DNA of 8,797 nt. It comes from CACKLF01 sp002725175 (GTDB lineage Bacteria; Pseudomonadota; Alphaproteobacteria; Rhodobacterales; Rhodobacteraceae). The stretch is from contig PBQX02000097.1 in NCBI GenBank assembly GCA_002725175.2, positions 1 to 8,797 of the forward strand. The letters run 5' to 3'. Of the stretch, positions 1 through 6,447 are shown piece after piece. The first letter of the stretch is position 1; the number at the start of each line of letters is the position of its first letter. The translations under genes were made by a program, and so were the position numbers. The notes under the pieces are model-generated. The model made no database searches. It was not told where the DNA came from and was given only the letters and a program-made list of their open reading frames with translations.

Positions 1-1047
1 TTTTCCTGCCCTTCCAGTTCTTCCGATTCTATGGACATAATCTTCAGGATTAAGTGGTACGTCAAAATTAATCACATGGCTGACATTAGGAATATCTAAA
101 CCTCTTGCTGCCACATCAGAGGCCACTAAATACTTAAGATGTCCATCTTTAAAATTTTTAACCATTTCCATTCTTGCTTTTTGGTCTAAGTCACCGTGAA
201 TTTCTCCAGCTATTAGGTTATTTTGTCTTAAGAGACCTGATAGATAGGATACTTCCTTTTTCCGATTGCAGAAAATAATTGCATTTACAAGTGGCTGCTC
301 ATTTCTCAAGAATCTAATCAGGAAATCTTTCTTATTTTCTTTTTTGGCCTCAAAGTCCTCAATAGAAAGTAAAACTTGATTTACATTCTTTGTTATGCTG
401 GCTGATGGAGCAATCTCTACTTTAAAAGCATTTTTAATAAATTTTGCTATTAAGTTTTCAATTTCTTTCCCAATAGTTGCTGAGAATAATATTTTTTGTT
501 TAACGCTAGGTAACGATTCTAGAATTCGTGTAATGTCTGGAATGAAGCCCATGTCTAGCATTCTGTCGGCTTCGTCAATTGCAAGGAACTCTACTCCAGT
601 TAGCATTAATTTCCCTCGTTCAAACTGGTCTAAAAGTCTTCCGGGAGTTGCTATTATAATGTCTACGCCTCTATCGAGCTTTTTGTCTTGGTCCTTAAAG
701 CTAACTCCTCCAATAAGAAGAGCAGAGGTTAGTTTGGTATTTTTTGAATAATTCTCAAAATTTTCCATAACTTGAGCGGCCAATTCTCTTGTAGGGCAAA
801 GAACNAGACTTCTAGGCATTCTTGCTTTTGATCGTCCATTGCTAAGATTGCTAATTATTGGNAGNAAAAATGCAGCNGTTTTTCCTGTTCCGGTTTGGGA
901 TAAGCCAATTATATTAGACCCCTCTAAAGCTTTTGGTATTGCCTTAGCCTGTACTTCTGTGGGTTCTTTGTATCCAAGTTTTTCTATTGTATCTACTAGA
1001 AACNTGGGTAGACCAAGTTGATCAAAACTGTCCATATTTAAATTCAT
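1..1047 (-). CDS. rhlE: DEAD-box ATP-dependent RNA helicase, RhlE-like (3' end cut by window)
   Basis: The gene encodes an ATP-dependent RNA-unwinding enzyme of superfamily 2, likely acting in ribosome assembly or RNA turnover in the cytoplasm. Reading the minus strand from ATG at 1047 gives 349 residues with no stop before the window edge. The motifs appear in canonical order: SQTGTGKT (motif I, Lys56), PTRELA (Ia), TPGRL (Ib), DEAD at 158-161 followed by RMLDMGF, SAT (III), IIFCNRK (IV), IHGDLDQ, VASDVAARGLD (V) and HRIGRTGR at 339-346 (VI). Only the end of RecA domain 2 and any basic tail are missing. A GGGA lies just upstream of ATG 1047; a second in-frame ATG at 1035 is possible but is too far from it. 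The gene is divergent from fpr. The family call is secure; the RhlE subfamily, rather than another DEAD-box group, is less certain because the variable C-terminus is off-window. Confidence 0.93.
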   Translation of the reverse strand, partial: MNLNMDSFDQLGLPXFLVDTIEKLGYKEPTEVQAKAIPKALEGSNIIGLSQTGTGKXAAFXXPIISNLSNGRSKARMPRSXVLCPTRELAAQVMENFENYSKNTKLTSALLIGGVSFKDQDKKLDRGVDIIIATPGRLLDQFERGKLMLTGVEFLAIDEADRMLDMGFIPDITRILESLPSVKQKILFSATIGKEIENLIAKFIKNAFKVEIAPSASITKNVNQVLLSIEDFEAKKENKKDFLIRFLRNEQPLVNAIIFCNRKKEVSYLSGLLRQNNLIAGEIHGDLDQKARMEMVKNFKDGHLKYLVASDVAARGLDIPNVSHVINFDVPLNPEDYVHRIGRTGRAGK

Positions 1048-1198
1048 TTTCCCATTGAGTTAACGTTCATTGGCTTAAACTATACAACGATAAATTTAAA
1101 TATACTATCTTTACATTATTNGNTAAATTCCTTTAGGTTNNTNTAAAATTNTNTGAAATTTTATTTAGTATTTTAATTTTGGAGAAAATTATTAATAA
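1048..1198. other. Divergent intergenic region between the helicase and fpr, rich in ambiguous bases
   Basis: This 151-bp A+T-rich stretch must hold the promoters of both flanking genes. Seven of its bases are N (1121, 1123, 1140, 1141, 1143, 1151, 1153), which blocks a confident promoter call. TATACT at 1101-1106 is a possible plus-strand -10 box, but no matching -35 box is visible at normal spacing. On the minus strand TATAGT (1084 to 1079) is a possible -10 box, again without a good -35. GGAG at 1181-1184 is the only Shine-Dalgarno-like match for fpr, at a long 14-nt spacing. Confidence 0.5.
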
Positions 1199-1984
1199 AT
1201 GAGTACCTTACCAGAATACAAGGGTGTATTNAGTATAAAAGTATCAAATATTAGGCACTGGACCGATCAGACNTTTTCATTTGAATGTCATAGGCCTGAC
1301 ACATTTCGCTTTAGATCAGGAGAGTTTGTAATGATTGGCCTTGAGGGAAATGGAAAACCTTTACTAAGAGCATATTCTATTGCTTCTCCAAATTGGCAGG
1401 AAACTCTCGAATTTTATTCTATAAAGGTTGAAGACGGNCCTTTAACATCAAAGTTNCAACTGTTGACTGAAGGTGATTATATTTATATGAGGCCCAAGCC
1501 CGTGGGGACCCTAGTTCATGACGCCTTGTTGCCTGGAAAAAGGTTGATACTTTTTGCAACNGGAACTGGGATAGCTCCTTTTGGNAGTATAATTAGAGAT
1601 CCGGANACATATGAAAAGTTTTCTGAGGTGTGGGTAACTCACACATGCAGGACAGGACTTGAATTAGCTTATACTAAAGACTTATTAAAAAAATTTGAGA
1701 GCAATAGTTTGCTAAAAGAGATGACTGATAATAAGCTCAAGCATATTTTTACCACTACGAGAGAAAAAAGTGAACTGATGGGAAGAATGACCCAACTAAT
1801 AGATAATGGTACTTTTGAACATTTAACTGGAAATCNGCTGTCTTTAGAAATGGATAGAGTAATGATATGTGGCTCATTGGCTATGTTGGAAGATCATAAG
1901 AGGATATGTGAATCTTTGGGTATGGAAGAAGGGTCAAATTCTAAGCAGGGCCATTACGTGATTGAAAAAGCTTTCGTCGACTAA
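1199..1984 (+). CDS. fpr: Ferredoxin/flavodoxin-NADP+ reductase (bacterial FPR, Rhodobacter-like)
   Basis: This FAD enzyme exchanges electrons between NADP(H) and ferredoxin or flavodoxin in the cytoplasm, supplying reduced carriers for biosynthesis and oxidative-stress repair. The 261-residue protein has the FAD-binding barrel with RFRSGEFVMIG (about 37-47) and the flavin motif RAYS at 57-60. It then has EFYSIKV, RPKPVGTLV (98-106), the pyridine-nucleotide motif GTGIAPF at 122-128, and CGS at 224-226. It ends in IEKAFVD, close to the VEKAFV tail known from Rhodobacter FPR, but stops there without the short C-terminal extension recalled for that enzyme. Bacterial FPRs are about 250-270 residues, so the length fits. 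Eight codons contain N, seven of them at the third base. The start is the only ATG that keeps the whole barrel. The gene is divergent from the helicase and converges on prfC with 6 bp between stop codons. Confidence 0.94.
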   Translation: MSTLPEYKGVXSIKVSNIRHWTDQXFSFECHRPDTFRFRSGEFVMIGLEGNGKPLLRAYSIASPNWQETLEFYSIKVEDXPLTSKXQLLTEGDYIYMRPKPVGTLVHDALLPGKRLILFAXGTGIAPFXSIIRDPXTYEKFSEVWVTHTCRTGLELAYTKDLLKKFESNSLLKEMTDNKLKHIFTTTREKSELMGRMTQLIDNGTFEHLTGNXLSLEMDRVMICGSLAMLEDHKRICESLGMEEGSNSKQGHYVIEKAFVD

Positions 1985-1990
1985 TTCATA

Positions 1991-3574
1991 TTAGAAACTA
2001 AAAGTTTTTACGTTTTTCAACTCAATATTAGGATAATCCTTGATTGCCCTGTCTATATCCCACTGAATGCGAGGTAAAAAAACATCCTTTCCGTCATTAT
2101 CAATAGCTATTTGCTCACGATTTTTNTCNATAAATTCTTCTANNGATTTCTTCTCACCAANAAGCCATCTGGCAGTAATAAAATTTGTTTTCTCATATCT
2201 GATTGGCAGACCGTATTCCGTTTCAATTCTGCTTTTTAATACGTCAAATTGAAGTTGCCCTATAACTCCGATAATCCAACTAGAGCTTATAAGTGTCTTA
2301 AACACGCTTGCTAAGCCTTCCTCCGCAAATTGGCTTAGTGCTTTATCAAGATGTTTTGACTTAAGAGGATCAGGGCAGCTTACAGATTTTAATATCTCGG
2401 GTGCAAAAGAAGGTAAATTCTTAAATTTAATTTTCTCGCCTTCNGATAAAGTGTCACCAATTCTTAGGATGCCATGATTAGGTATTCCGATAATATCTCC
2501 AGCATAAGCATCTTCTGTCGTATCTCTATTTTGCCCTAAGAACATTACTGGGTTAGATACAGTTATATTNTTGTCNAATCGGGAATGGTAGAGTTTCATT
2601 CCCTTTCTGAAATGCCCAGAAGAAAGCCTTAGAAATGCAACCCTGTCACGGTGTTTTGTGTCAGTATTCGCTTGAATTTTAAACACAAAGCCAGATACTT
2701 TGTTTTCAGTTGCCAGTACTGTACGNCTTTCAGTTTCAAAGTTTCCAGGGCTTGGCGCTATTTCACAAANACTATCCATTAAATGATCCACACCAATTGA
2801 GTTAAGAGCTGAGCCAAAAAATATTGGGCTTAGTGTTCCATCTAAAAAATCTTTTCTTGTGAATTTTGGCAATAGACCTGTTGCTAAATTAAATTCGTCA
2901 AAAAATTTTTCCATCACTTCTAAGTCAACATGATTATAAACTTCTTTGTTCTNAAGACCTGATATAATAACTTTGTCCACTTTATTGCTTGTAGGAGTAG
3001 TTTTAAAGATTTCAAATTCCTCCCTCAAGATATTATACACTCCACTAAAATTTGACCCGCTACCTATGGGCCAAGAAAGGGGAGTTACGTCTATTGCTAN
3101 CATTTCTTGAATCTCGTCTATTATTTCTATGAGTTCCCTGCTTTCTCTGTCCATTTTATTGCAAAATGTTATTATTGGCATGTCCCTTAATCGACACACC
3201 TCAAAAAGTTTTTTTGTCTGGCTTTCAACTCCCTTAGCCCCATCTATGATCATGATAGANGAGTCCACTGCGGAGAGGGCTCTATAGGTATCTTCGGAGA
3301 AATCGGAATGACCAGGTGTATCTACTAAATTAAACCATGAAGATTTATAATCAAAAGACATGGCACTTGAGCTAATTGAAATTCCGCGGTCTCTTTCCAT
3401 TTTCATAAAATCAGATCTTGTTTTTAGCGCACCATCTTTCGCTTTAACTTTACCTGCTTGATTTATCGCCCCTCCAAATAATAAAAACTTTTCTGTAAGA
3501 GTAGTTTTCCCTGCATCCGGATGGGAGATCATAGCAATTGTTCTTTTTGCTTTTATTTTTTCTAAATTTTCCAC
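1991..3574 (-). CDS. prfC: Peptide chain release factor 3 (RF3), translational GTPase
   Basis: RF3 is the GTPase that removes RF1 or RF2 from the ribosome after peptide release. The 527-residue product matches the family length (E. coli RF3 is 529) and aligns throughout. The G-domain motifs are G1 HPDAGKTT at 18-25, the RF3-type switch RDRGISI (61-67), G3 DTPGHSDFSEDTYR from 85, and G4 NKMD at 139-142. Later blocks typical of RF3 are FGSALNSIGVDH, GFVFKIQAN, HRDRVAF, AYPGDI-like AYAGDIIG, and GQLQFDV near the C-terminus. The start is GTG at 3574: an in-frame stop lies at 3599-3601, no better start lies between, and the next Met is inside the G1 region. The Shine-Dalgarno is not obvious. Thirteen N bases fall in the gene, five of them within 2126-2161, so the C-terminal residues there are uncertain. 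The gene is transcribed away from the SDR gene and meets fpr tail-to-tail. Confidence 0.96.
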   Translation of the reverse strand: MENLEKIKAKRTIAMISHPDAGKTTLTEKFLLFGGAINQAGKVKAKDGALKTRSDFMKMERDRGISISSSAMSFDYKSSWFNLVDTPGHSDFSEDTYRALSAVDXSIMIIDGAKGVESQTKKLFEVCRLRDMPIITFCNKMDRESRELIEIIDEIQEMXAIDVTPLSWPIGSGSNFSGVYNILREEFEIFKTTPTSNKVDKVIISGLXNKEVYNHVDLEVMEKFFDEFNLATGLLPKFTRKDFLDGTLSPIFFGSALNSIGVDHLMDSXCEIAPSPGNFETEXRTVLATENKVSGFVFKIQANTDTKHRDRVAFLRLSSGHFRKGMKLYHSRXDXNITVSNPVMFLGQNRDTTEDAYAGDIIGIPNHGILRIGDTLXEGEKIKFKNLPSFAPEILKSVSCPDPLKSKHLDKALSQFAEEGLASVFKTLISSSWIIGVIGQLQFDVLKSRIETEYGLPIRYEKTNFITARWLXGEKKXXEEFXXKNREQIAIDNDGKDVFLPRIQWDIDRAIKDYPNIELKNVKTFSF

Positions 3575-3648
3575 GTTAAATTTGTTTTGTATGAATACTT
3601 AAAAAAGCCTTCAGTTTTAAATCAAAAAATATTCTGTTTTAGGTGTAT

Positions 3649-3677
3649 TTGAACTTTAGCATTATAACAAGTATAAG
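3649..3677 (+). promoter_or_regulatory. Candidate sigma70 promoter for the SDR-ABC gene pair
   Basis: TTGAAC at 3649-3654 and TATAAG at 3672-3677 are separated by exactly 17 bp, close to the sigma70 consensus. Transcription would begin near 3684, giving a leader of about 39 nt before the GTG start at 3723. The promoter overlaps the minus-strand extended -10 of prfC. Confidence 0.55.
3661..3669 (-). promoter_or_regulatory. Candidate prfC promoter, extended -10 element
   Basis: Read on the minus strand, positions 3669 to 3661 give TGT followed by TATAAT, an exact extended -10 sequence (TGnTATAAT). No good -35 box is present at 17 bp, which is tolerable for an extended -10 promoter. Transcription would begin near 3654, leaving about 80 nt of leader before the GTG start of prfC. 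The element lies inside the spacer of the opposing plus-strand promoter. Confidence 0.5.
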
Positions 3678-3711
3678 TTTGGAATTAAGATTATACATTA
3701 TTACTGATTAT

Positions 3712-3719
3712 GGAGAAGG
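3712..3719 (+). promoter_or_regulatory. Strong ribosome binding site that fixes the GTG start of the SDR gene
   Basis: GGAGAAGG lies with its GGAG core 7 nt upstream of GTG 3723. It is the best Shine-Dalgarno match in the window and supports the non-ATG start. Confidence 0.75.
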
Positions 3720-3722
3720 CTC

Positions 3723-4499
3723 GTGGATTTAGGTATTAAAGGTAAGACTGCAATAGTTTGTGCATCATCAAAGGGTCTGGGATTNGGTTGCGCAAAGGCG
3801 TTAGCACAAGCTGGAGTTAATCTGATTATTTGCTCAAGGGGAGAGGGTGATTTATTAAAGGCAACTCAAAGCCTTTTATCTTTAGGTGTAGATGTTACGC
3901 CAATAGTTTGTGACATAACTTCTGAGGAAGGTCAGCAGAAAGTGTTAGAGGCAGGTGCTGGAGCAGATATACTTGTAACAAATTCAGGAGGTCCACCACC
4001 TGGNCATTGGTCTGAATGGAAAAAGGAAGATATTCTTAGTGCGATTGATAGCAATATGCTGACNCCAATTAATCTAATTCAAAATTTGTTACCTGGCATG
4101 ATAAAAAAGGAATGGGGCCGAGTTGTTAATATTACTAGTCAATCGGTAAAGGCTCCTATTCAGGCCTTAGGTTTGTCAAATACAGCAAGGTCAGGTTTGA
4201 CCGGTTATGTTGCAGGTGTTTCTCGGCAAGTTGCGCCAAGTGGAGTAACCATTAATAATTTACTTCCAGGTTCTCACGATACAGATCGAATTAGGTCACT
4301 AAATAAAAGTGAATCGTTATCAAGAAATATCGCATATGAAGAAGTTGAAAAAGCAGGAAAAAGTTTAATTCCAGCTGGAAGATATGGAACANTAGATGAA
4401 TTTGGAGCTATTTGTGCTTTCTTATGTAGTAATCATGCCGGTTTCATAGTGGGGCAGAATATTCTTGTGGACGGTGGCAATGTTAACTCAACATTCTAG
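3723..4499 (+). CDS. Atypical short-chain dehydrogenase/reductase (FabG-like, degenerate catalytic motif)
   Basis: The 258-residue product has the Rossmann-fold layout and usual length of the SDR superfamily and resembles 3-oxoacyl-ACP reductases. The cofactor motif reads CASSKGLG (13-20), where TGxxxGIG is usual, so the first glycine is Ala14. The NNAG-like loop is TNSGGPPPG (86-94, residue 94 being GGN). Asn111 and Ser139 of the catalytic tetrad remain, but the YxxxK pair is replaced by Ser152 and Arg156 in LSNTARSGL. PSGVTINNLLPG (172-183) and the C-terminal VDGG block are conserved. From memory this fits the 'BKR-like SDR-like' subgroup, described as lacking a perfect cofactor motif and catalytic tetrad. 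It may bind a dinucleotide without ordinary ketoreductase chemistry; its substrate is unknown. The GTG start is supported by a strong ribosome site. The ABC ATPase gene begins 18 bp downstream, so the two are probably cotranscribed. Confidence 0.88.
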   Translation: MDLGIKGKTAIVCASSKGLGXGCAKALAQAGVNLIICSRGEGDLLKATQSLLSLGVDVTPIVCDITSEEGQQKVLEAGAGADILVTNSGGPPPXHWSEWKKEDILSAIDSNMLXPINLIQNLLPGMIKKEWGRVVNITSQSVKAPIQALGLSNTARSGLTGYVAGVSRQVAPSGVTINNLLPGSHDTDRIRSLNKSESLSRNIAYEEVEKAGKSLIPAGRYGTXDEFGAICAFLCSNHAGFIVGQNILVDGGNVNSTF

Positions 4500-4517
4500 C
4501 TAATTTGACTTAAGAAA

Positions 4518-5645
4518 ATGACCACCAATTTAAAAAATGATGAACTTCCAAGTTTGGAATTAAATCAGGTAAGCAAGAGCTATTTATCTAAGAAAGTTTT
4601 AAATAGAATTTCTATAAAGCTATTCCGTGGTAAAATCACCTGTTTACTTGGGCCTTCAGGTTGTGGAAAGTCCACNACATTAAAAATTATCTCNGGAATT
4701 GAGAGGCAAGATGAAGGAAAAGTTTTTCTAGACAATTGCTTAGTTTCAGAGTCAAAGAGTGAAAATAGTTCACCCGAAGAGCGTAAAATTGGTTTTGTAT
4801 TCCAAGATTTTGCACTTTTCCCGCATTTAACAGTTTTTGAAAATGTGGCTTATGGCCTTAAAGGTAGGGTCGACGCAAATATGCTCAATAAGCGAGTTAA
4901 TGAATTGCTGCAAAAAGTAAATTTAGAAGATTTTGCTTTCAAATATCCTCATATGCTTTCAGGAGGGGAACAGCAAAGAATTGCTTTAATTAGAGCGATT
5001 GCTCCTAAGCCTAAGGTCATGTTGATGGATGAGCCTTTTTCAGGTTTAGATGATAGGCTGCGAGATGAGATTAGGGATTACACTTTAAGTTTGCTGAGAG
5101 AAGAAAAGGCAGCTGTCCTCTTAGTTACACATGATCCTAATGAAGCTATGAAAATGGCTGACAATATTGCTTTAATGCGTGAAGGCAAGGTAGTGCAACA
5201 AGGAGCACCTTATAATATCTATAATTCGCCAATAGATATTGGTGTTGCAAAATTTTTTTCCGATATAAATATTATTGAAGGCATTGTAAGTAACTCTCAA
5301 GTAGATACGCCTTTTGGACCCTTTTTTACACCAGGATTAGTAAATGGAACTACCGTTTCAATTGCGATTCGTCCGCAGCACTTGAAACTAGATTTTGATA
5401 GAAATGGAAAGGGTCCTGAACCATCCCCATCCGATGGAATAGCCGCGAAGGCTTATGTTTTAACTGCGAGATTTGTAGGAAAAGAAAGTATTGTTGAATT
5501 AGAAATAAAAAACTATTTGCTTCGTTTTCGAGTGACAATTCCAGGTGTATTTTTGCCACCTTCTGGAGTTGCACTATGGGTATCAATGCGTAGGGATCGT
5601 TGTTTTGTTTTTCCTAAGAAGATAAATAATGGCGTAGAACATTAA
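4518..5645 (+). CDS. ABC transporter ATP-binding protein, Fe3+-type (FbpC/AfuC-like) with TOBE domain
   Basis: This is the cytoplasmic ATPase subunit of a binding-protein-dependent importer. The 375-residue protein has Walker A GPSGCGKS at 45-52, Q-loop Gln96 in FVFQDFALFPHLTV, signature LSGGEQQR at 147-154, Walker B VMLMDEP at 167-173, D-loop SGLD (175-178) and H-loop His205 in LLVTHDP. A roughly 120-residue C-terminal region with VAIRPQHL-like IAIRPQHLKL fits a TOBE regulatory or ligand-sensing domain. The linker after the ATPase domain (VAKFFSDINIIEG) and the FPHLTV segment resemble ferric-iron importer ATPases, which is why I favour Fe3+; spermidine/putrescine, sulfate or thiamine relatives are alternatives. 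No permease or substrate-binding gene lies beside it, so it must work with partners encoded elsewhere. Its ATG is 18 bp after the SDR stop, with only a weak Shine-Dalgarno. Two N bases, both at wobble positions, leave Walker A intact. Confidence 0.9.
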   Translation: MTTNLKNDELPSLELNQVSKSYLSKKVLNRISIKLFRGKITCLLGPSGCGKSXTLKIIXGIERQDEGKVFLDNCLVSESKSENSSPEERKIGFVFQDFALFPHLTVFENVAYGLKGRVDANMLNKRVNELLQKVNLEDFAFKYPHMLSGGEQQRIALIRAIAPKPKVMLMDEPFSGLDDRLRDEIRDYTLSLLREEKAAVLLVTHDPNEAMKMADNIALMREGKVVQQGAPYNIYNSPIDIGVAKFFSDINIIEGIVSNSQVDTPFGPFFTPGLVNGTTVSIAIRPQHLKLDFDRNGKGPEPSPSDGIAAKAYVLTARFVGKESIVELEIKNYLLRFRVTIPGVFLPPSGVALWVSMRRDRCFVFPKKINNGVEH

Positions 5646-5660
5646 ATTTTTTCATTTTTG

Positions 5661-5689
5661 TTGTCCTTGCCAATAGATAATGATATTTA
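5661..5689 (+). promoter_or_regulatory. Candidate promoter of the tatABC operon (extended -10)
   Basis: TTGTCC at 5661-5666 is followed after 17 bp by TATTTA at 5684-5689. A TG at 5681-5682 sits one base upstream of that hexamer, making an extended -10. The predicted transcript starts near 5696, about 28 nt before the tatA ATG. It lies in the 79-bp gap after the ABC ATPase gene, where no terminator hairpin is visible, so read-through from upstream is also possible. Confidence 0.5.
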
Positions 5690-5724
5690 GATAGTTTAAA
5701 TGATTGCAATAAAAGGAAAATCTT

Positions 5725-5940
5725 ATGTTTAATAACATTGGTCCACTTGGATTAATACTAATTGTAGTGGTGGTGCTTTTACTGTTTGGTAGAGGAAAGA
5801 TAGCTTCAGTAATGGGTGAGTTTGGTAAGGGAATAACAAGCTTTAAAAAGGGAATGAATGACGCCAAGGCTGAATTGGATGAGGCAGAAGTCCAGACAGC
5901 TGAAAAGGCGCGAGACGTCACTCCAGAAAAGAAAAGTTAA
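5725..5940 (+). CDS. tatA: Sec-independent protein translocase subunit TatA
   Basis: TatA is the pore- or patch-forming subunit of the twin-arginine export system, which moves folded proteins across the inner membrane. The 71-residue protein has the family plan: a short N-terminus, one hydrophobic helix (about 5-21, LGLILIVVVVLLLFG), the hinge FG at 21-22 followed by RGK, an amphipathic helix containing FGKGITSFKKGM (about 33-44), and a charged, unstructured tail. The FKKGM block and the absence of the TatB Glu8 motif separate it from TatB. It is somewhat shorter than E. coli TatA (89). AAAAGGA at 5711-5717, 7 nt before the ATG, is a good ribosome site. It is the first gene of tatA-tatB-tatC; the 80-bp gap to tatB holds no clear hairpin. 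Confidence 0.95.
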   Translation: MFNNIGPLGLILIVVVVLLLFGRGKIASVMGEFGKGITSFKKGMNDAKAELDEAEVQTAEKARDVTPEKKS

Positions 5941-6020
5941 ATTTTTCTTTAAATTAGGTAATTTATTTGAGTAAATCTGTAATTCAGCTAAAAATGCTCT
6001 GTTATATGGAAAGTTGGTAG

Positions 6021-6416
6021 ATGTTAGAATTGGGTATGTCAGAGTTATTATTGGTTGGTATTGTTGCATTAATAATAGTAGGCCCTAAGGATTTGCCAAA
6101 AATGTTTCGGGTTGTAGGAAAATATGTCGGTAGGGCAAGGGAGATGGCGCGAGATTTTCAAAGGTCTTTTGAGGATGCAGCTAAGGAATCAGGTTTTGAT
6201 GATATAAAGAGAAATTTTGACTCCGTAAAAGACTTTAGCCCAAATAATATTGCAAAAAATACAATTAATATGAATGCAAAAATTTCGGAAGAAAATCCTT
6301 TAGAGGCAAGTGCACCTGGGACAAGTTCAAAAAAACATGCTGTGAACCAAGAGGTAAAAGAAGAAGGAATTGCTAGACCAAAAAGGAAAAATTCGAAGAA
6401 TAAGAAAGCTGTGTAA
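6021..6416 (+). CDS. tatB: Sec-independent protein translocase subunit TatB
   Basis: TatB pairs with TatC to form the twin-arginine signal-peptide receptor. The 131-residue protein starts LELGMSELLLVGIVALIIVGPKDLP, with the hallmark Glu8 in SELLLV and the hinge GP at 21-22 followed by LP. A long amphipathic segment (RVVGKYVGRAREMARDFQ, about 30-47) follows, and then an acidic to lysine-rich tail ending in KRKNSKNKKAV. It is shorter than E. coli TatB (171), the difference lying in the dispensable C-terminal tail. The ATG is preceded by GGA at 6008-6010, 10 nt upstream. The gene lies 80 bp after tatA and about 31 bp before the preferred tatC start, in the order expected of a proteobacterial tat operon. 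Confidence 0.95.
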   Translation: MLELGMSELLLVGIVALIIVGPKDLPKMFRVVGKYVGRAREMARDFQRSFEDAAKESGFDDIKRNFDSVKDFSPNNIAKNTINMNAKISEENPLEASAPGTSSKKHAVNQEVKEEGIARPKRKNSKNKKAV

Positions 6417-6435
6417 ATTCCGCTAGTTTTTGAAA

Positions 6436-6440
6436 GAGAG
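6436..6440 (+). promoter_or_regulatory. Ribosome binding site favouring the TTG start of tatC at 6448
   Basis: GAGAG, within AAAGAGAG at 6433-6440, lies 7 nt upstream of TTG 6448. The alternative TTG at 6430 has no Shine-Dalgarno-like sequence before it, so the downstream start is preferred. Confidence 0.5.
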
Positions 6441-6447
6441 AAAAATT

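Noticed and set aside
395..751. Plus-strand open frame of 118 codons
   Set aside because: It is antisense to the helicase motifs III to Ia, whose conservation shows that the minus strand is the coding one.
1995..2007. AAACT/AGTTT hairpin followed by T-rich sequence, as a bidirectional terminator for fpr and prfC
   Set aside because: The stem is 5 bp with a single G-C pair and lies inside the prfC coding end; it is too weak to call in such A+T-rich DNA.
5806..6069. Minus-strand open frame of 87 codons across tatA, the tatA-tatB gap and the tatB start
   Set aside because: It has no recognisable domain and is antisense to well-conserved tatA and tatB sequence.
6430..6447. Upstream TTG start for tatC adding six residues
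   Set aside because: There is no Shine-Dalgarno-like sequence before it, while TTG 6448 has GAGAG at 7 nt.
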